From NCBI GenBank assembly GCA_031285645.1, contig JAITVU010000016.1, positions 1-5,902 of the forward strand: 5,902 bases of DNA. The letters are read 5' to 3'. The notes under the pieces are model-generated. The model was not told the origin of the DNA. It did no database searches and worked only from the letters and a program-made list of their open reading frames with translations. The stretch comes from Oscillospiraceae bacterium. GTDB taxonomy: Bacteria; Bacillota; Clostridia; Oscillospirales; Ruminococcaceae. A program made the position numbers and the translations under genes. Positions 1 through 4,942 of the stretch are shown here, one piece after another. Within the stretch, counting starts at the first letter, position 1, and the number at the start of each line of letters is the position of its first letter.

Positions 1-1
1 C

Positions 2-325
2 ATGCTCATCCCCATCGCCATGATTATCATGGGTTTTGTGTACAACCGCTACCCGCCGTACAACAGCAACGTCGATCCCAAGGCGGGATACCGTTCCAGG
101 CGCTCCATGCAGTCCAAGGAGAGCTGGGATTACGCGCATAGAATCCTGGCGCGGCTCTACACGCGCACCGCGATTGTATGGGGCCTTGTTCTCTACTTCG
201 CCAAGCGCATCCTGCCTTATGATCCCGGCAGCATGAGCCTTGTGTTCGGCGCTATATCCGTGCTGTTGCTTCTGATGCCGATTCCGGTCACGGAGCTGCT
301 GCTCAAGAGAAAGTTTGGTTCGTGA
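2..325 (+). CDS. SdpI-family small membrane protein (5' end at window edge)
   Basis: The 107 residues match the SdpI family, named after the Bacillus subtilis immunity protein against the SdpC toxin. The best marker is the segment GYRSRRSMQSKESWDYAHR at about residues 29-47, which corresponds to the conserved family motif (GYRT-x-S...W-x-x-A/AN). Hydrophobic stretches at about 1-14, 56-68 and 78-96 suggest three membrane segments. The first ATG sits at base 2, so no ribosome site can be seen and the true start could lie a little upstream; family members often begin with a similar MLIP-type helix, so little is probably missing. The stop overlaps the next start (TGATG), implying translational coupling to the radical SAM gene. 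Function as toxin immunity is only a family association; no toxin gene is visible here. Confidence 0.8.
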   Translation: MLIPIAMIIMGFVYNRYPPYNSNVDPKAGYRSRRSMQSKESWDYAHRILARLYTRTAIVWGLVLYFAKRILPYDPGSMSLVFGAISVLLLLMPIPVTELLLKRKFGS

Positions 326-2199
326 TGTTTTTACCCCTGACTAAAAAAGAGATGGCGGAGAGGGGCTGGCCGCAGGCCGATTTTATCTGCGTGACGGGCG
401 ACAGCTATGTCGATCACCCCTCCTTCGGCATCGCCATTATCTCCCGCCTGCTTGAGGATATGGGCTTTCGCGCGGCGATACTCGCCCAGCCCCTTTGTGA
501 TCAGGACTTTACAGCCCTTGGCGCGCCGCGCCTGGGCTTTTTTGTCACGGGCGGTAATATCGACTCTATGGTGAGCCACTACACGGCGGCAAAGAAAAAG
601 CGCTCGGACGACGCGTATACGGCCGGAAACAAAGCCGGAAAGCGGCCGGACCGCGCCTTGCTTGTGTACGCGCGCGCCATTCGCCGCCTGTATCCGCAGG
701 CGCAAATCCTCATTGGCGGGCTCGAGGCTTCCTTTCGGCGCTTCGCCCACTATGATTACTGGGACGACTGTGTGCGCCCCTCCATTCTGGACGAGAGCGG
801 CGCGGATTTGCTTGTCTACGGCATGGGCGAGCGCCAGACAAGGGCTATCGCGGCGCGCCTTGACCAAGGGGAAAAGCTCGCCGGCATGACCGATATTCCC
901 GGCACCTGCTTTATGGGTGAAACGCCGCTGATCCCAAAGAACGCTGTCTCCTGCGCCTCCTTCGCGAAGGTTGCGGAAAACAGGGAGAGCTTCGCCAAAG
1001 CTTACGCCATCCAGGCGGGGGAGCAGGACCCTGTGACGGGCAAAGCGGTGGTGCAAAAGCACGGGGAGCGTTATCTGATCCAGAACCCGCCGGCGCAGCC
1101 GCTTGCAAGGGCGGAACTGGACAATGTATTCGAGCTGCCCTTTGAGCGGATGTACCACCCGTCCTATGAAGCCCTTGGCGGCGTGAAGGCCATTGAGGAA
1201 GTGGAGTTCTCCATTATGCACAACAGGGGCTGCTTCGGCGGCTGCAACTTCTGCTCCATCGCTTTTCACCAGGGGCGCTTTGTCACATCGCGCAGCCGGG
1301 AGTCCGTCGTCAGGGAGGCGGCGGATATGACAAAAAGCCCGCGCTTTAAGGGCTACATCCACGATGTGGGCGGCGCGACCGCCAATTTCAGGGAACCGGC
1401 CTGCGAGAAGCAGCGCGAAAAGGGCCTGTGTAAAAACCGGCGCTGCCTCGCGCCCGCGCCGTGCCCAAATCTGCGCGCGGACCACTCGGACTATTTGCGC
1501 ATCCTCAGGGATTTGCGCGCATTGCCCGGCGTTAAAAAAGTGTTTGTGCGCTCGGGCCTGCGCTTCGATTATATGGAACTGGACCGGGACAAGACGTTTT
1601 TAAACGAGCTTGTGCGCCACCATGTCAGCGGACAGCTTAAAGTGGCGCCCGAGCACTGCAGCCCGCGCGTGCTCGATTTAATGGGCAAGCCGCATATTGG
1701 CGTATTCGAGCGCTTTATGAAGGATTTTTACGGCGCGACGCGAAAGGCGGGCAAAAAGCAGTATCTTGTGCCGTACCTGATGTCTTCCCACCCGGGGGCG
1801 ACATTGACCGACGCGGTGGCGCTCGCGCTCTTTCTCAAAAAACACCGGATCCGGCCCGAGCAGGTGCAGGATTTTTACCCCACGCCCGGCACGGCGTCGA
1901 CAGCCATGTTTTACACGGGCCTCGACCCTTTTACAATGAAGCCTGTCTATGTGGCGAAAACAGCCGAGGAAAAGGCCATGCAGCGGGCTCTTCTGCAATA
2001 TTTCATGCCAAAGAACAGGCCTCTTGCGGCCAAGGCTTTGTTGCGGGCCGGGCGCGGCGATCTGATCGGCAGAGGGCCGGAGTGCCTTATCCCGCCCGAA
2101 CCCGGCGCCGCGACGCCGCAGAGGGGCGGACGCTCCGGCGCCCCAAACACAAAGGGAAAAAGCGGAACCGCACACAGACGAAAGGAAGGGCGCCGATAG
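325..2199 (+). CDS. ygiQ: YgiQ-family (UPF0313) radical SAM protein
   Basis: The 624-residue product resembles Escherichia coli YgiQ along its length. Near the N-terminus it has the family segments VTGDSYVDHPSFG and GNIDSMVSHYTA, then GGLEASFRRFAHYDYW. The radical SAM cluster motif CFGGCNFC gives C303, C307 and C310 (numbered from the ATG), which should hold a 4Fe-4S cluster that cleaves S-adenosylmethionine. A second cysteine group at C360, C369, C374 and C380 is also present in E. coli YgiQ and may bind another metal centre (inference). HHVSGQLKVAPEH and the HPGAT region follow. The last 30 or so residues are basic and low in complexity, as in other members. It is shorter than the E. coli protein, apparently lacking an insert before the radical SAM domain. 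The ATG at 325 is preferred over the GTG at 322 because it overlaps the upstream stop as TGATG. The substrate of this family is unknown to me. Confidence 0.93.
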   Translation: MFLPLTKKEMAERGWPQADFICVTGDSYVDHPSFGIAIISRLLEDMGFRAAILAQPLCDQDFTALGAPRLGFFVTGGNIDSMVSHYTAAKKKRSDDAYTAGNKAGKRPDRALLVYARAIRRLYPQAQILIGGLEASFRRFAHYDYWDDCVRPSILDESGADLLVYGMGERQTRAIAARLDQGEKLAGMTDIPGTCFMGETPLIPKNAVSCASFAKVAENRESFAKAYAIQAGEQDPVTGKAVVQKHGERYLIQNPPAQPLARAELDNVFELPFERMYHPSYEALGGVKAIEEVEFSIMHNRGCFGGCNFCSIAFHQGRFVTSRSRESVVREAADMTKSPRFKGYIHDVGGATANFREPACEKQREKGLCKNRRCLAPAPCPNLRADHSDYLRILRDLRALPGVKKVFVRSGLRFDYMELDRDKTFLNELVRHHVSGQLKVAPEHCSPRVLDLMGKPHIGVFERFMKDFYGATRKAGKKQYLVPYLMSSHPGATLTDAVALALFLKKHRIRPEQVQDFYPTPGTASTAMFYTGLDPFTMKPVYVAKTAEEKAMQRALLQYFMPKNRPLAAKALLRAGRGDLIGRGPECLIPPEPGAATPQRGGRSGAPNTKGKSGTAHRRKEGRR

Positions 2200-2216
2200 C
2201 AACGCCCGCATAAGCA
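2182..2216 (+). promoter_or_regulatory. Candidate split ribosome site: hairpin between Shine-Dalgarno and ATG
   Basis: The ATG at 2217 has no Shine-Dalgarno at normal distance. A good one, AAGGAAGG, lies at 2182-2189, about 28 bases upstream. Directly after it, GGGCG (2188-2192) can pair with CGCCC (2203-2207) around a 10-base loop that contains the ygiQ stop codon TAG (2197-2199). If this five G-C pair stem forms, the AAGGA core is brought to about 10 bases from the ATG. The sequence supports the geometry; the use of the site is an inference. Ribosomes finishing ygiQ would melt the stem, so simple re-initiation is an alternative. Confidence 0.35.
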
Positions 2217-3227
2217 ATGGCGAGAAAAGGCAAGCACCGCTCCAGGCTGAATATCATTGTCGCGCTGCTGGCGCTGCTTTTGATATCGTATTGTGTTCTA
2301 AGCTCCCTGGATGAAAAATATGATTTGAATATAGGGCTGCCCCGCATCGACACGCCGTCGTCGGGCGCTGTCTATGACTTCATCGGCGGGCTGTTTGACG
2401 GCGGGGATGTGTCCAAAGACAGCTATGACAACGCCATGCAGGTCATGGCCCCGGCCACACAGGGACTCGAGGTGCATTTTATCGATGTCGGGCAAGGTAA
2501 AAGCATCCTGATCCGCGCGCCCGGCGCGACGGCGCTGATTGACTGCGGCGAGAACGACCAGGGAGCAAAAGTGCTCTCTTATTTAAAGAGCCAGAAGATC
2601 GACAGTATTGACGTCCTGATCGCGACGCACCCCCATTCCGACCACATCGGCGGGATGGACACTGTCATTGACGCGCTCGACATCGGCCGTGTCATCATGC
2701 CCGATATCCCTGACGACATGGTCCCAACGACAAAAACCTACACCGATGTGCTTATGGCAATCGCCAAAAAGGGTCTTAAGATCACACCGGCGATACCGGG
2801 CGACGCTTACGATCTTGGCAGTGGCGCTGTACTGATGGTTTTGGGCCCTGTCGGCGAAAGGGAGGACCTCAACAACATTTCCGTGATCGCGCAGCTGGAT
2901 TTTGGCGCGCACGCCTTCCTCTTTACGGGAGACGCCGAGGAACCGGCGGAAAAAGCTTTGCTGGACAGCGGGCGGGATGTGTCCTGTACGGTTCTGGACG
3001 TGGGCCATCACGGGAGCCAAACCTCGACGTCCCAGGGCTTTCTGGACGCGGTATCGCCTGATATCGCCGTGATTTCCTGCGGCATCGACAACAGCTACGG
3101 CCACCCGCATAAGGAAATCGGGCAAAGGCTTTTGGACAGCGGGGCGGAGATGTACCGCACCGACCTGGACGGCCATGTCGTCGTTTTAACCGACGGCGAC
3201 GCCATTGAGGTCCGGACGCAGAAATAG
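2217..3227 (+). CDS. Membrane-anchored ComEC/Rec2-like MBL-fold metallohydrolase
   Basis: The 336-residue product begins with a basic stretch and one hydrophobic helix (about 11-30), so it is probably anchored in the membrane with the enzyme domain outside. A linker to about residue 83 is followed by a metallo-beta-lactamase fold of the type found at the C-terminus of the competence protein ComEC. Visible motifs are FIDVGQGKSILI (88-99), the metal site HPHSDH (H138, H140, D142, H143), NNISVI (219-224), FTGDAEE with D239, GHHGS with H264-H265, and YGHPH (294-298). ComEC-type domains of this class are thought to be nucleases or phosphodiesterases; the substrate here is not known. It lacks the ComEC membrane channel domain, so it is not ComEC itself. 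In Firmicutes such genes often sit beside a DUF3006 gene; here that gene follows only after a 575-base structured block. It lies 17 bases after the radical SAM gene. Confidence 0.88.
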   Translation: MARKGKHRSRLNIIVALLALLLISYCVLSSLDEKYDLNIGLPRIDTPSSGAVYDFIGGLFDGGDVSKDSYDNAMQVMAPATQGLEVHFIDVGQGKSILIRAPGATALIDCGENDQGAKVLSYLKSQKIDSIDVLIATHPHSDHIGGMDTVIDALDIGRVIMPDIPDDMVPTTKTYTDVLMAIAKKGLKITPAIPGDAYDLGSGAVLMVLGPVGEREDLNNISVIAQLDFGAHAFLFTGDAEEPAEKALLDSGRDVSCTVLDVGHHGSQTSTSQGFLDAVSPDIAVISCGIDNSYGHPHKEIGQRLLDSGAEMYRTDLDGHVVVLTDGDAIEVRTQK

Positions 3228-3228
3228 G

Positions 3229-3263
3229 GCGCATGACATTAAATCCGCAGCACAACCATGCGC
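3229..3263 (+). repeat. Hairpin directly after the hydrolase stop codon
   Basis: GCGCATG (3229-3235) and CATGCGC (3257-3263) form a perfect seven-pair stem around a 21-base loop, two bases after the TAG stop. No T-tract follows, so it is a poor intrinsic terminator. It runs straight into a 10-base perfect palindrome, GCTTATAAGC (3262-3271). It may be the first element of the structured block that follows. Confidence 0.6.
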
Positions 3264-3310
3264 TTATAAGCAACGCGTTTTGTATATGGGCCGCCGGTAG
3301 CGCAAATCCT

Positions 3311-3332
3311 CTTTGGCGGCTTGCCGCCAAAG
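3311..3332 (+). repeat. GC-rich hairpin ahead of unit 1
   Basis: CTTTGGCGGC (3311-3320) is exactly complementary to GCCGCCAAAG (3323-3332), with only TT between them; in practice nine pairs closed by a CTTG loop. It stands four bases before the closing stem of unit 1 and has no T-tract after it, so it does not look like a terminator. Confidence 0.75.
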
Positions 3333-3336
3333 GCCA

Positions 3337-3446
3337 CGCGCCGCGCTTTAGTGAACGCGCACGCCGGAGGCGTGCCGTCAGGCGACTGCCTGGCGCTTCA
3401 AAACCGGAACGGTTTTGAAGGCCGTTCACGATAAAAGCGCGGCGTG
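3337..3446 (+). repeat. Cloverleaf-like unit 1
   Basis: A closing stem joins 3339-3349 (CGCCGCGCTTT) to 3434-3444 (AAAGCGCGGCG) and continues, across a small bulge, as 3351-3357 (GTGAACG) with 3423-3429 (CGTTCAC): 18 pairs, extendable by C3337-G3446. Inside are three hairpins that touch end to end. They are GCACGCC/GGCGTGC at 3359-3375 (loop GGA), CGTCAGGC/GCCTGGCG at 3376-3395 (loop GACT, one G-T wobble) and CTTCAAAACC/GGTTTTGAAG at 3396-3420 (loop GGAAC). Only three bases of the junction are unpaired. Such close packing is very unlikely by chance and suggests selection on structure or a palindromic origin. Confidence 0.75.
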
Positions 3447-3502
3447 CTTTGCGGCTGGTGTGTATTCGGTATATTTCGCTTCATCAAACAGGTCCGGTTT
3501 GC

Positions 3503-3587
3503 GGCTATAGCTGTATAGGTTTAAAAATGCGACGCAATTTTTAAATACGCGGCAAACGCCGCGCGCCGCGAAGCGGCCTATATAGCC
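3503..3587 (+). repeat. Cloverleaf-like unit 2 (hairpin order reversed)
   Basis: The closing stem pairs 3503-3507 (GGCTA) and 3514-3519 (TATAGG) with 3577-3587 (CCTATATAGCC), eleven pairs with a six-base bulge on the left side. Three hairpins lie inside: a long AT-rich one at 3520-3545 (TTTAAAAATGC with GCAATTTTTAAA, one bulged A), a GC-rich one at 3548-3563 (CGCGGC, loop AAAC, GCCGCG) and a short one at 3566-3576 (CCGC, loop GAA, GCGG). Here the AT-rich hairpin comes first and the GC-rich ones last, the mirror of units 1 and 4, as if this unit were inserted in the opposite orientation. Confidence 0.7.
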
Positions 3588-3687
3588 AAACCACTAAAAA
3601 GCAGCTGCTCAACGATCACTCGTAAACGCATTCTAAATAGAATGCACTCGTTCTGTCTCGCAGGCTTTTTTAAGTGGTTTGCCTATA
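3581..3687 (+). repeat. Junction unit 3 with long closing stem
   Basis: TATAGCCAAACCACT (3581-3595) is complementary to AGTGGTTTGCCTATA (3673-3687) at 14 of 15 positions. The stem continues inward as AAAAAGC (3596-3602) with GCTTTTT (3664-3670), and CTGC (3605-3608) with GCAG (3660-3663), separated by two-base bulges. Inside are a small hairpin ACGA/TCGT (3612-3623) and a clear one, GCATTCT/AGAATGC with loop AAAT (3628-3645). CACTCGT occurs twice, at 3617-3623 and 3645-3651, flanking the second hairpin, so ACGA may pair with either copy. The outer TATAGCC is shared with the closing stem of unit 2, so the two stems cannot both form in full. The T-run at 3666-3671 is buried in the stem. Confidence 0.65.
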
Positions 3688-3699
3688 CCTGCTGCATAC

Positions 3700-3776
3700 G
3701 TCATATCCACGCGCGGCGTGGCAGCGAGCAAAGCGCGCTGTGGTTTAAAACTGTACCAGTTTTAAACCTATATGAC
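3700..3776 (+). repeat. Cloverleaf-like unit 4
   Basis: GTCATAT (3700-3706) pairs with ATATGAC (3770-3776). Inside are three nearly abutting hairpins: CCACGC/GCGTGG at 3707-3721 (loop GCG), CAGCG/CGCTG at 3722-3740 (inner GC/GC pairs and an AAA loop), and GGTTTAAAACTG/CAGTTTTAAACC at 3742-3768 (12 perfect pairs, loop TAC). The order GC-rich, GC-rich, long AT-rich equals that of unit 1, although the sequences differ. The unit ends nine bases before the ribosome site of the next gene, so its folding could affect that gene's expression if transcribed. Confidence 0.75.
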
Positions 3777-3802
3777 TATATATCAAAGAGGAGTTGAATA
3801 AA

Positions 3803-4066
3803 ATGTCGTCCTACCTCAGTGTTGACCGCATAGAAAACGGCGTCGCCGCCTGCGAGACCGACGGCCGCGTGATGCGCATGATCCCGGTCTCTGTGCTGCC
3901 CGAGGGCGTTGCGGAGGGCGATGTGCTGTATGAGCGGGGCGGCCGTTATGTACTGGACAGGACAGAGACCGCGAAGCGGCGCGAGGAAAACGCGCGGCTG
4001 ATGAAAATGCTGCGTGAATTGCGCGATGACGCCTCTGAAACACCTAAAGCGCCGGAAGAGAAGTAA
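3803..4066 (+). CDS. DUF3006 domain protein
   Basis: The 87-residue product has the DUF3006 layout. An N-terminal beta-rich part, YLSVDRIENGVAACETDGRV, is followed by the IPVSVLPEGVAEGDVLYE core (about 31-48), and a charged C-terminal helix begins at DRTETAKRREENARLMKML (about 53-71). The family is small, soluble and of unknown function. In Firmicutes it commonly sits next to a ComEC-like MBL-fold hydrolase, and that gene is indeed the previous one here. A strong Shine-Dalgarno AAAGAGGAG (3785-3793) lies nine bases before the ATG at 3803; the in-frame TTG at 3794 is too close to it to be used. Because of the structured block upstream, the gene may depend on read-through or on a promoter I cannot see. 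The family assignment is from motif memory and the function is unknown. Confidence 0.85.
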   Translation: MSSYLSVDRIENGVAACETDGRVMRMIPVSVLPEGVAEGDVLYERGGRYVLDRTETAKRREENARLMKMLRELRDDASETPKAPEEK

Positions 4067-4156
4067 TGGTGCGCTGACCGCCAACACAGCCCATGTTTTT
4101 CAATCCGCCGATTCTATGTGATCTTTCGAATTAACACTTTTTTATACGTTTATTTA

Positions 4157-4184
4157 TTGTTTTTAAAGCCTGCCGCCGTAGAAT
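4157..4184 (+). promoter_or_regulatory. Candidate sigma-A promoter for the small membrane protein
   Basis: TTGTTT (4157-4162) and TAGAAT (4179-4184) are separated by 16 bases, in the AT-rich gap between DUF3006 and the next gene. The match is moderate. It would start transcription near 4191, about 30 bases before the ATG at 4222. The rest of the 4067-4221 gap shows no hairpin that I can call a terminator. Confidence 0.35.
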
Positions 4185-4221
4185 AAGCCCATATAACAAA
4201 ACAAAAACGGAGGGCTTACAA

Positions 4222-4437
4222 ATGGAACAGTATTTTGATATTTTAATCGACAGGGCAATGAGTGCGCCGCATATGGTGGTTATAAGCTTTGCGGCGGCAA
4301 TAGCCTTCATTATCGGCGGCATTGTGCTCTACAAAAAACGCGGGATCGTCAAGGGACGCCGCTGGCCGGGCGTCACATGCGCGCTGCTTGGATGCGTGTC
4401 GCTGGTCACAAACGCAGTGCAGCACATAGTGCTTTAG
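4222..4437 (+). CDS. Small two-helix membrane protein, unknown function
   Basis: I do not recognise the family of this 71-residue protein. It has a short N-terminal region (MEQYFDILIDRAMSAP), a first hydrophobic helix at about 18-36 (MVVISFAAAIAFIIGGIVL), a basic loop (YKKRGIVKGRRW) and a second hydrophobic helix at about 50-71 that ends at the C-terminus. The positive loop suggests that the loop faces the cytoplasm and both ends face outward. The start is well supported: GGAGGG at 4209-4214 lies seven bases before the ATG. It stands alone between a candidate promoter and a terminator-like inverted repeat, so it is probably a single-gene transcript. Length and topology resemble small stress or holin-like proteins, but nothing specific supports either. 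Confidence 0.75.
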   Translation: MEQYFDILIDRAMSAPHMVVISFAAAIAFIIGGIVLYKKRGIVKGRRWPGVTCALLGCVSLVTNAVQHIVL

Positions 4438-4440
4438 AGC

Positions 4441-4508
4441 AAAAAAACAGCGGCCCTGAAACCCCGGGCGCCCAATTTCCAAGGAAATAGGGCGCCCGGG
4501 GTTTCAGG
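4441..4508 (-). terminator. Strong intrinsic terminator for the - strand RHH gene
   Basis: Arms 4455-4473 and 4490-4508 are perfectly complementary over 19 pairs, mostly GC. The 16-base loop has a further inverted repeat, ATTTCC (4475-4480) with GGAAAT (4483-4488), across one A-A mismatch, giving about 25 pairs in all. Read on the - strand, the stem begins at the stop codon of the RHH gene and is followed, after seven bases, by seven T residues (4447-4441). The offset T-tract is slightly unusual. On the + strand no T-tract follows, but the hairpin starts 18 bases after the membrane protein stop and may protect that transcript's 3' end. Confidence 0.75.
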
Positions 4509-4656
4509 ACTCATTAATGGCGCCTTGAGCCAGGTCGCCCGCCAGCTTGAAGAGCGCGTCACGCAGGACGGTTTCAACGGGGAGTCCCACGTTTTCGGCG
4601 ATCTTTTCATAAAATTCGTAGAGATAAGCATCCAGTTGGAGCGATACGTCAATCAA
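4504..4656 (-). CDS. Small ribbon-helix-helix-like protein (50 aa)
   Basis: On the - strand a 50-codon frame runs from TTG at 4656-4654 to TGA at 4506-4504. Its product starts MIDVSLQLDAYLYEFYEKIA and continues ENVGLPVETVLRDALFKLA. The pattern of a short beta strand (VSLQLD), a helix (AYLYEFYEKIAENVG), a turn and a second helix (PVETVLRDALFKLAGDLAQ) fits the ribbon-helix-helix DNA-binding fold, as in Arc or antitoxins. The Shine-Dalgarno ATGAGG (4669-4664) is seven bases from the TTG; the in-frame GTG at 4662 lies too close to it. It is divergent from another ribbon-helix-helix gene and is closed by a strong terminator. Support is the ribosome site, alternating codon-like composition and the terminator placed at its stop. 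The fold call is inference from pattern and the function unknown; it may be a regulator of itself or its neighbour. Confidence 0.6.
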   Translation of the reverse strand: MIDVSLQLDAYLYEFYEKIAENVGLPVETVLRDALFKLAGDLAQGAINES

Positions 4657-4768
4657 ATACACACCTCATTTTATAGATACAGAATGAGCTTATAATGCAT
4701 TCAAATCATACATGGCGCTGTATAATAGATATAAAATATAGCTATAAAAGCTTTTGGTGGTGACTGCT
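4657..4768. promoter_or_regulatory. Shared divergent control region of the two RHH genes
   Basis: This AT-rich 112-base gap must hold promoters for both divergent genes. On the + strand a perfect TATAAT stands at 4721-4726 but has no convincing -35. On the - strand TTGAAT (4704-4699) is a possible -35 with only weak -10 choices (TGTATC at 4681-4676). Operator-like symmetry is plentiful: TATAGCTATA (4737-4746, perfect), ATACAG (4677-4682) with CTGTAT (4719-4724), and ATGCAT (4695-4700). TAGATA occurs twice, at 4674-4679 and 4726-4731. Ribbon-helix-helix dimers usually bind such short paired sites. Which of these are used cannot be told from sequence. Confidence 0.5.
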
Positions 4769-4942
4769 GTGGGAGATAAATCTTTGTCCATCCGTCTTGA
4801 CGGGGAGTTGCTTTACAAGATACAATATGTGTCGAGATATGATGGAAGAAGCGCAAATGGCGAAATCGTTTATCTTATTCGCCAGTACGTACGCCGATTT
4901 GAAGATGAACACGGCGCTATTGATTTAAACGATTCATTATGA
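4769..4942 (+). CDS. Arc-type ribbon-helix-helix DNA-binding protein
   Basis: The product of 57 residues is a compact Arc-like ribbon-helix-helix protein. The beta strand SLSIRLD (5-11) carries the residues expected to enter the DNA major groove. Helix A is about 12-25 (GELLYKIQYVSRYD), and the conserved turn GRSANGEIVYLIRQYV (26-41) leads into helix B, which ends in an acidic tail. Such proteins act as dimers or tetramers and usually repress nearby promoters. I favour the GTG at 4769, with GGTGGT (4756-4761) seven bases upstream as an imperfect ribosome site; an earlier TTG or GTG at 4754-4760 would add five residues. The gene is divergent from the 50-residue protein of a similar fold, and its stop overlaps the stop of sleB by six bases on opposite strands. 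No toxin gene adjoins it. Confidence 0.8.
   Translation: MGDKSLSIRLDGELLYKIQYVSRYDGRSANGEIVYLIRQYVRRFEDEHGAIDLNDSL

Larger units (their letters stand above)
3264..3784. other. Non-coding block densely packed with inverted repeats
   Basis: This block of about 520 bases holds no credible gene in any frame: the open stretches lack ribosome sites, domain signatures and sensible composition. Most of its bases can instead be placed in local stems. From left to right these are a hairpin at 3311-3332, unit 1 at 3337-3446, a spacer with a small hairpin (CAAAC 3485-3489 with GTTTG 3497-3501), unit 2 at 3503-3587, unit 3 at 3588-3680 and unit 4 at 3700-3776. AT-rich and GC-rich hairpins alternate sharply. 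A nine-base direct repeat, TTTGCGGCT, occurs at 3448-3456 and 3498-3506. The block separates the MBL-fold hydrolase gene from the DUF3006 gene. Two readings fit: a cluster of mobile or palindromic repeats acting at DNA level, or one large structured RNA. I recognise no named RNA family. No clear promoter or transposase is visible within it. Confidence 0.75.

Noticed and set aside
331..1485. Long open frame on the - strand (384 codons)
   Set aside because: It is antisense to the well-supported radical SAM gene, is rich in Arg, Ala and His as GC-rich shadows are, and has no recognisable domain.
3233..3418. 61-codon + strand frame inside the structured block
   Set aside because: It has no ribosome site, crosses several hairpins and has a composition dictated by the palindromes.
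3660..3675. Intrinsic terminator at the T-run 3666-3671
   Set aside because: The T-run pairs with the A-run at 3596-3600 inside a longer stem, and only a three- or four-pair GC stem precedes it.
3229..3776. CRISPR array or integron attC array
   Set aside because: The units are not identical repeats with regular spacers, and no attC core site, integrase or cas gene is visible.
4434..4652. 72-codon - strand frame starting at 4652
   Set aside because: It runs through the terminator stem and has non-protein-like composition; the frame starting at 4656 has the ribosome site and a sensible fold instead.
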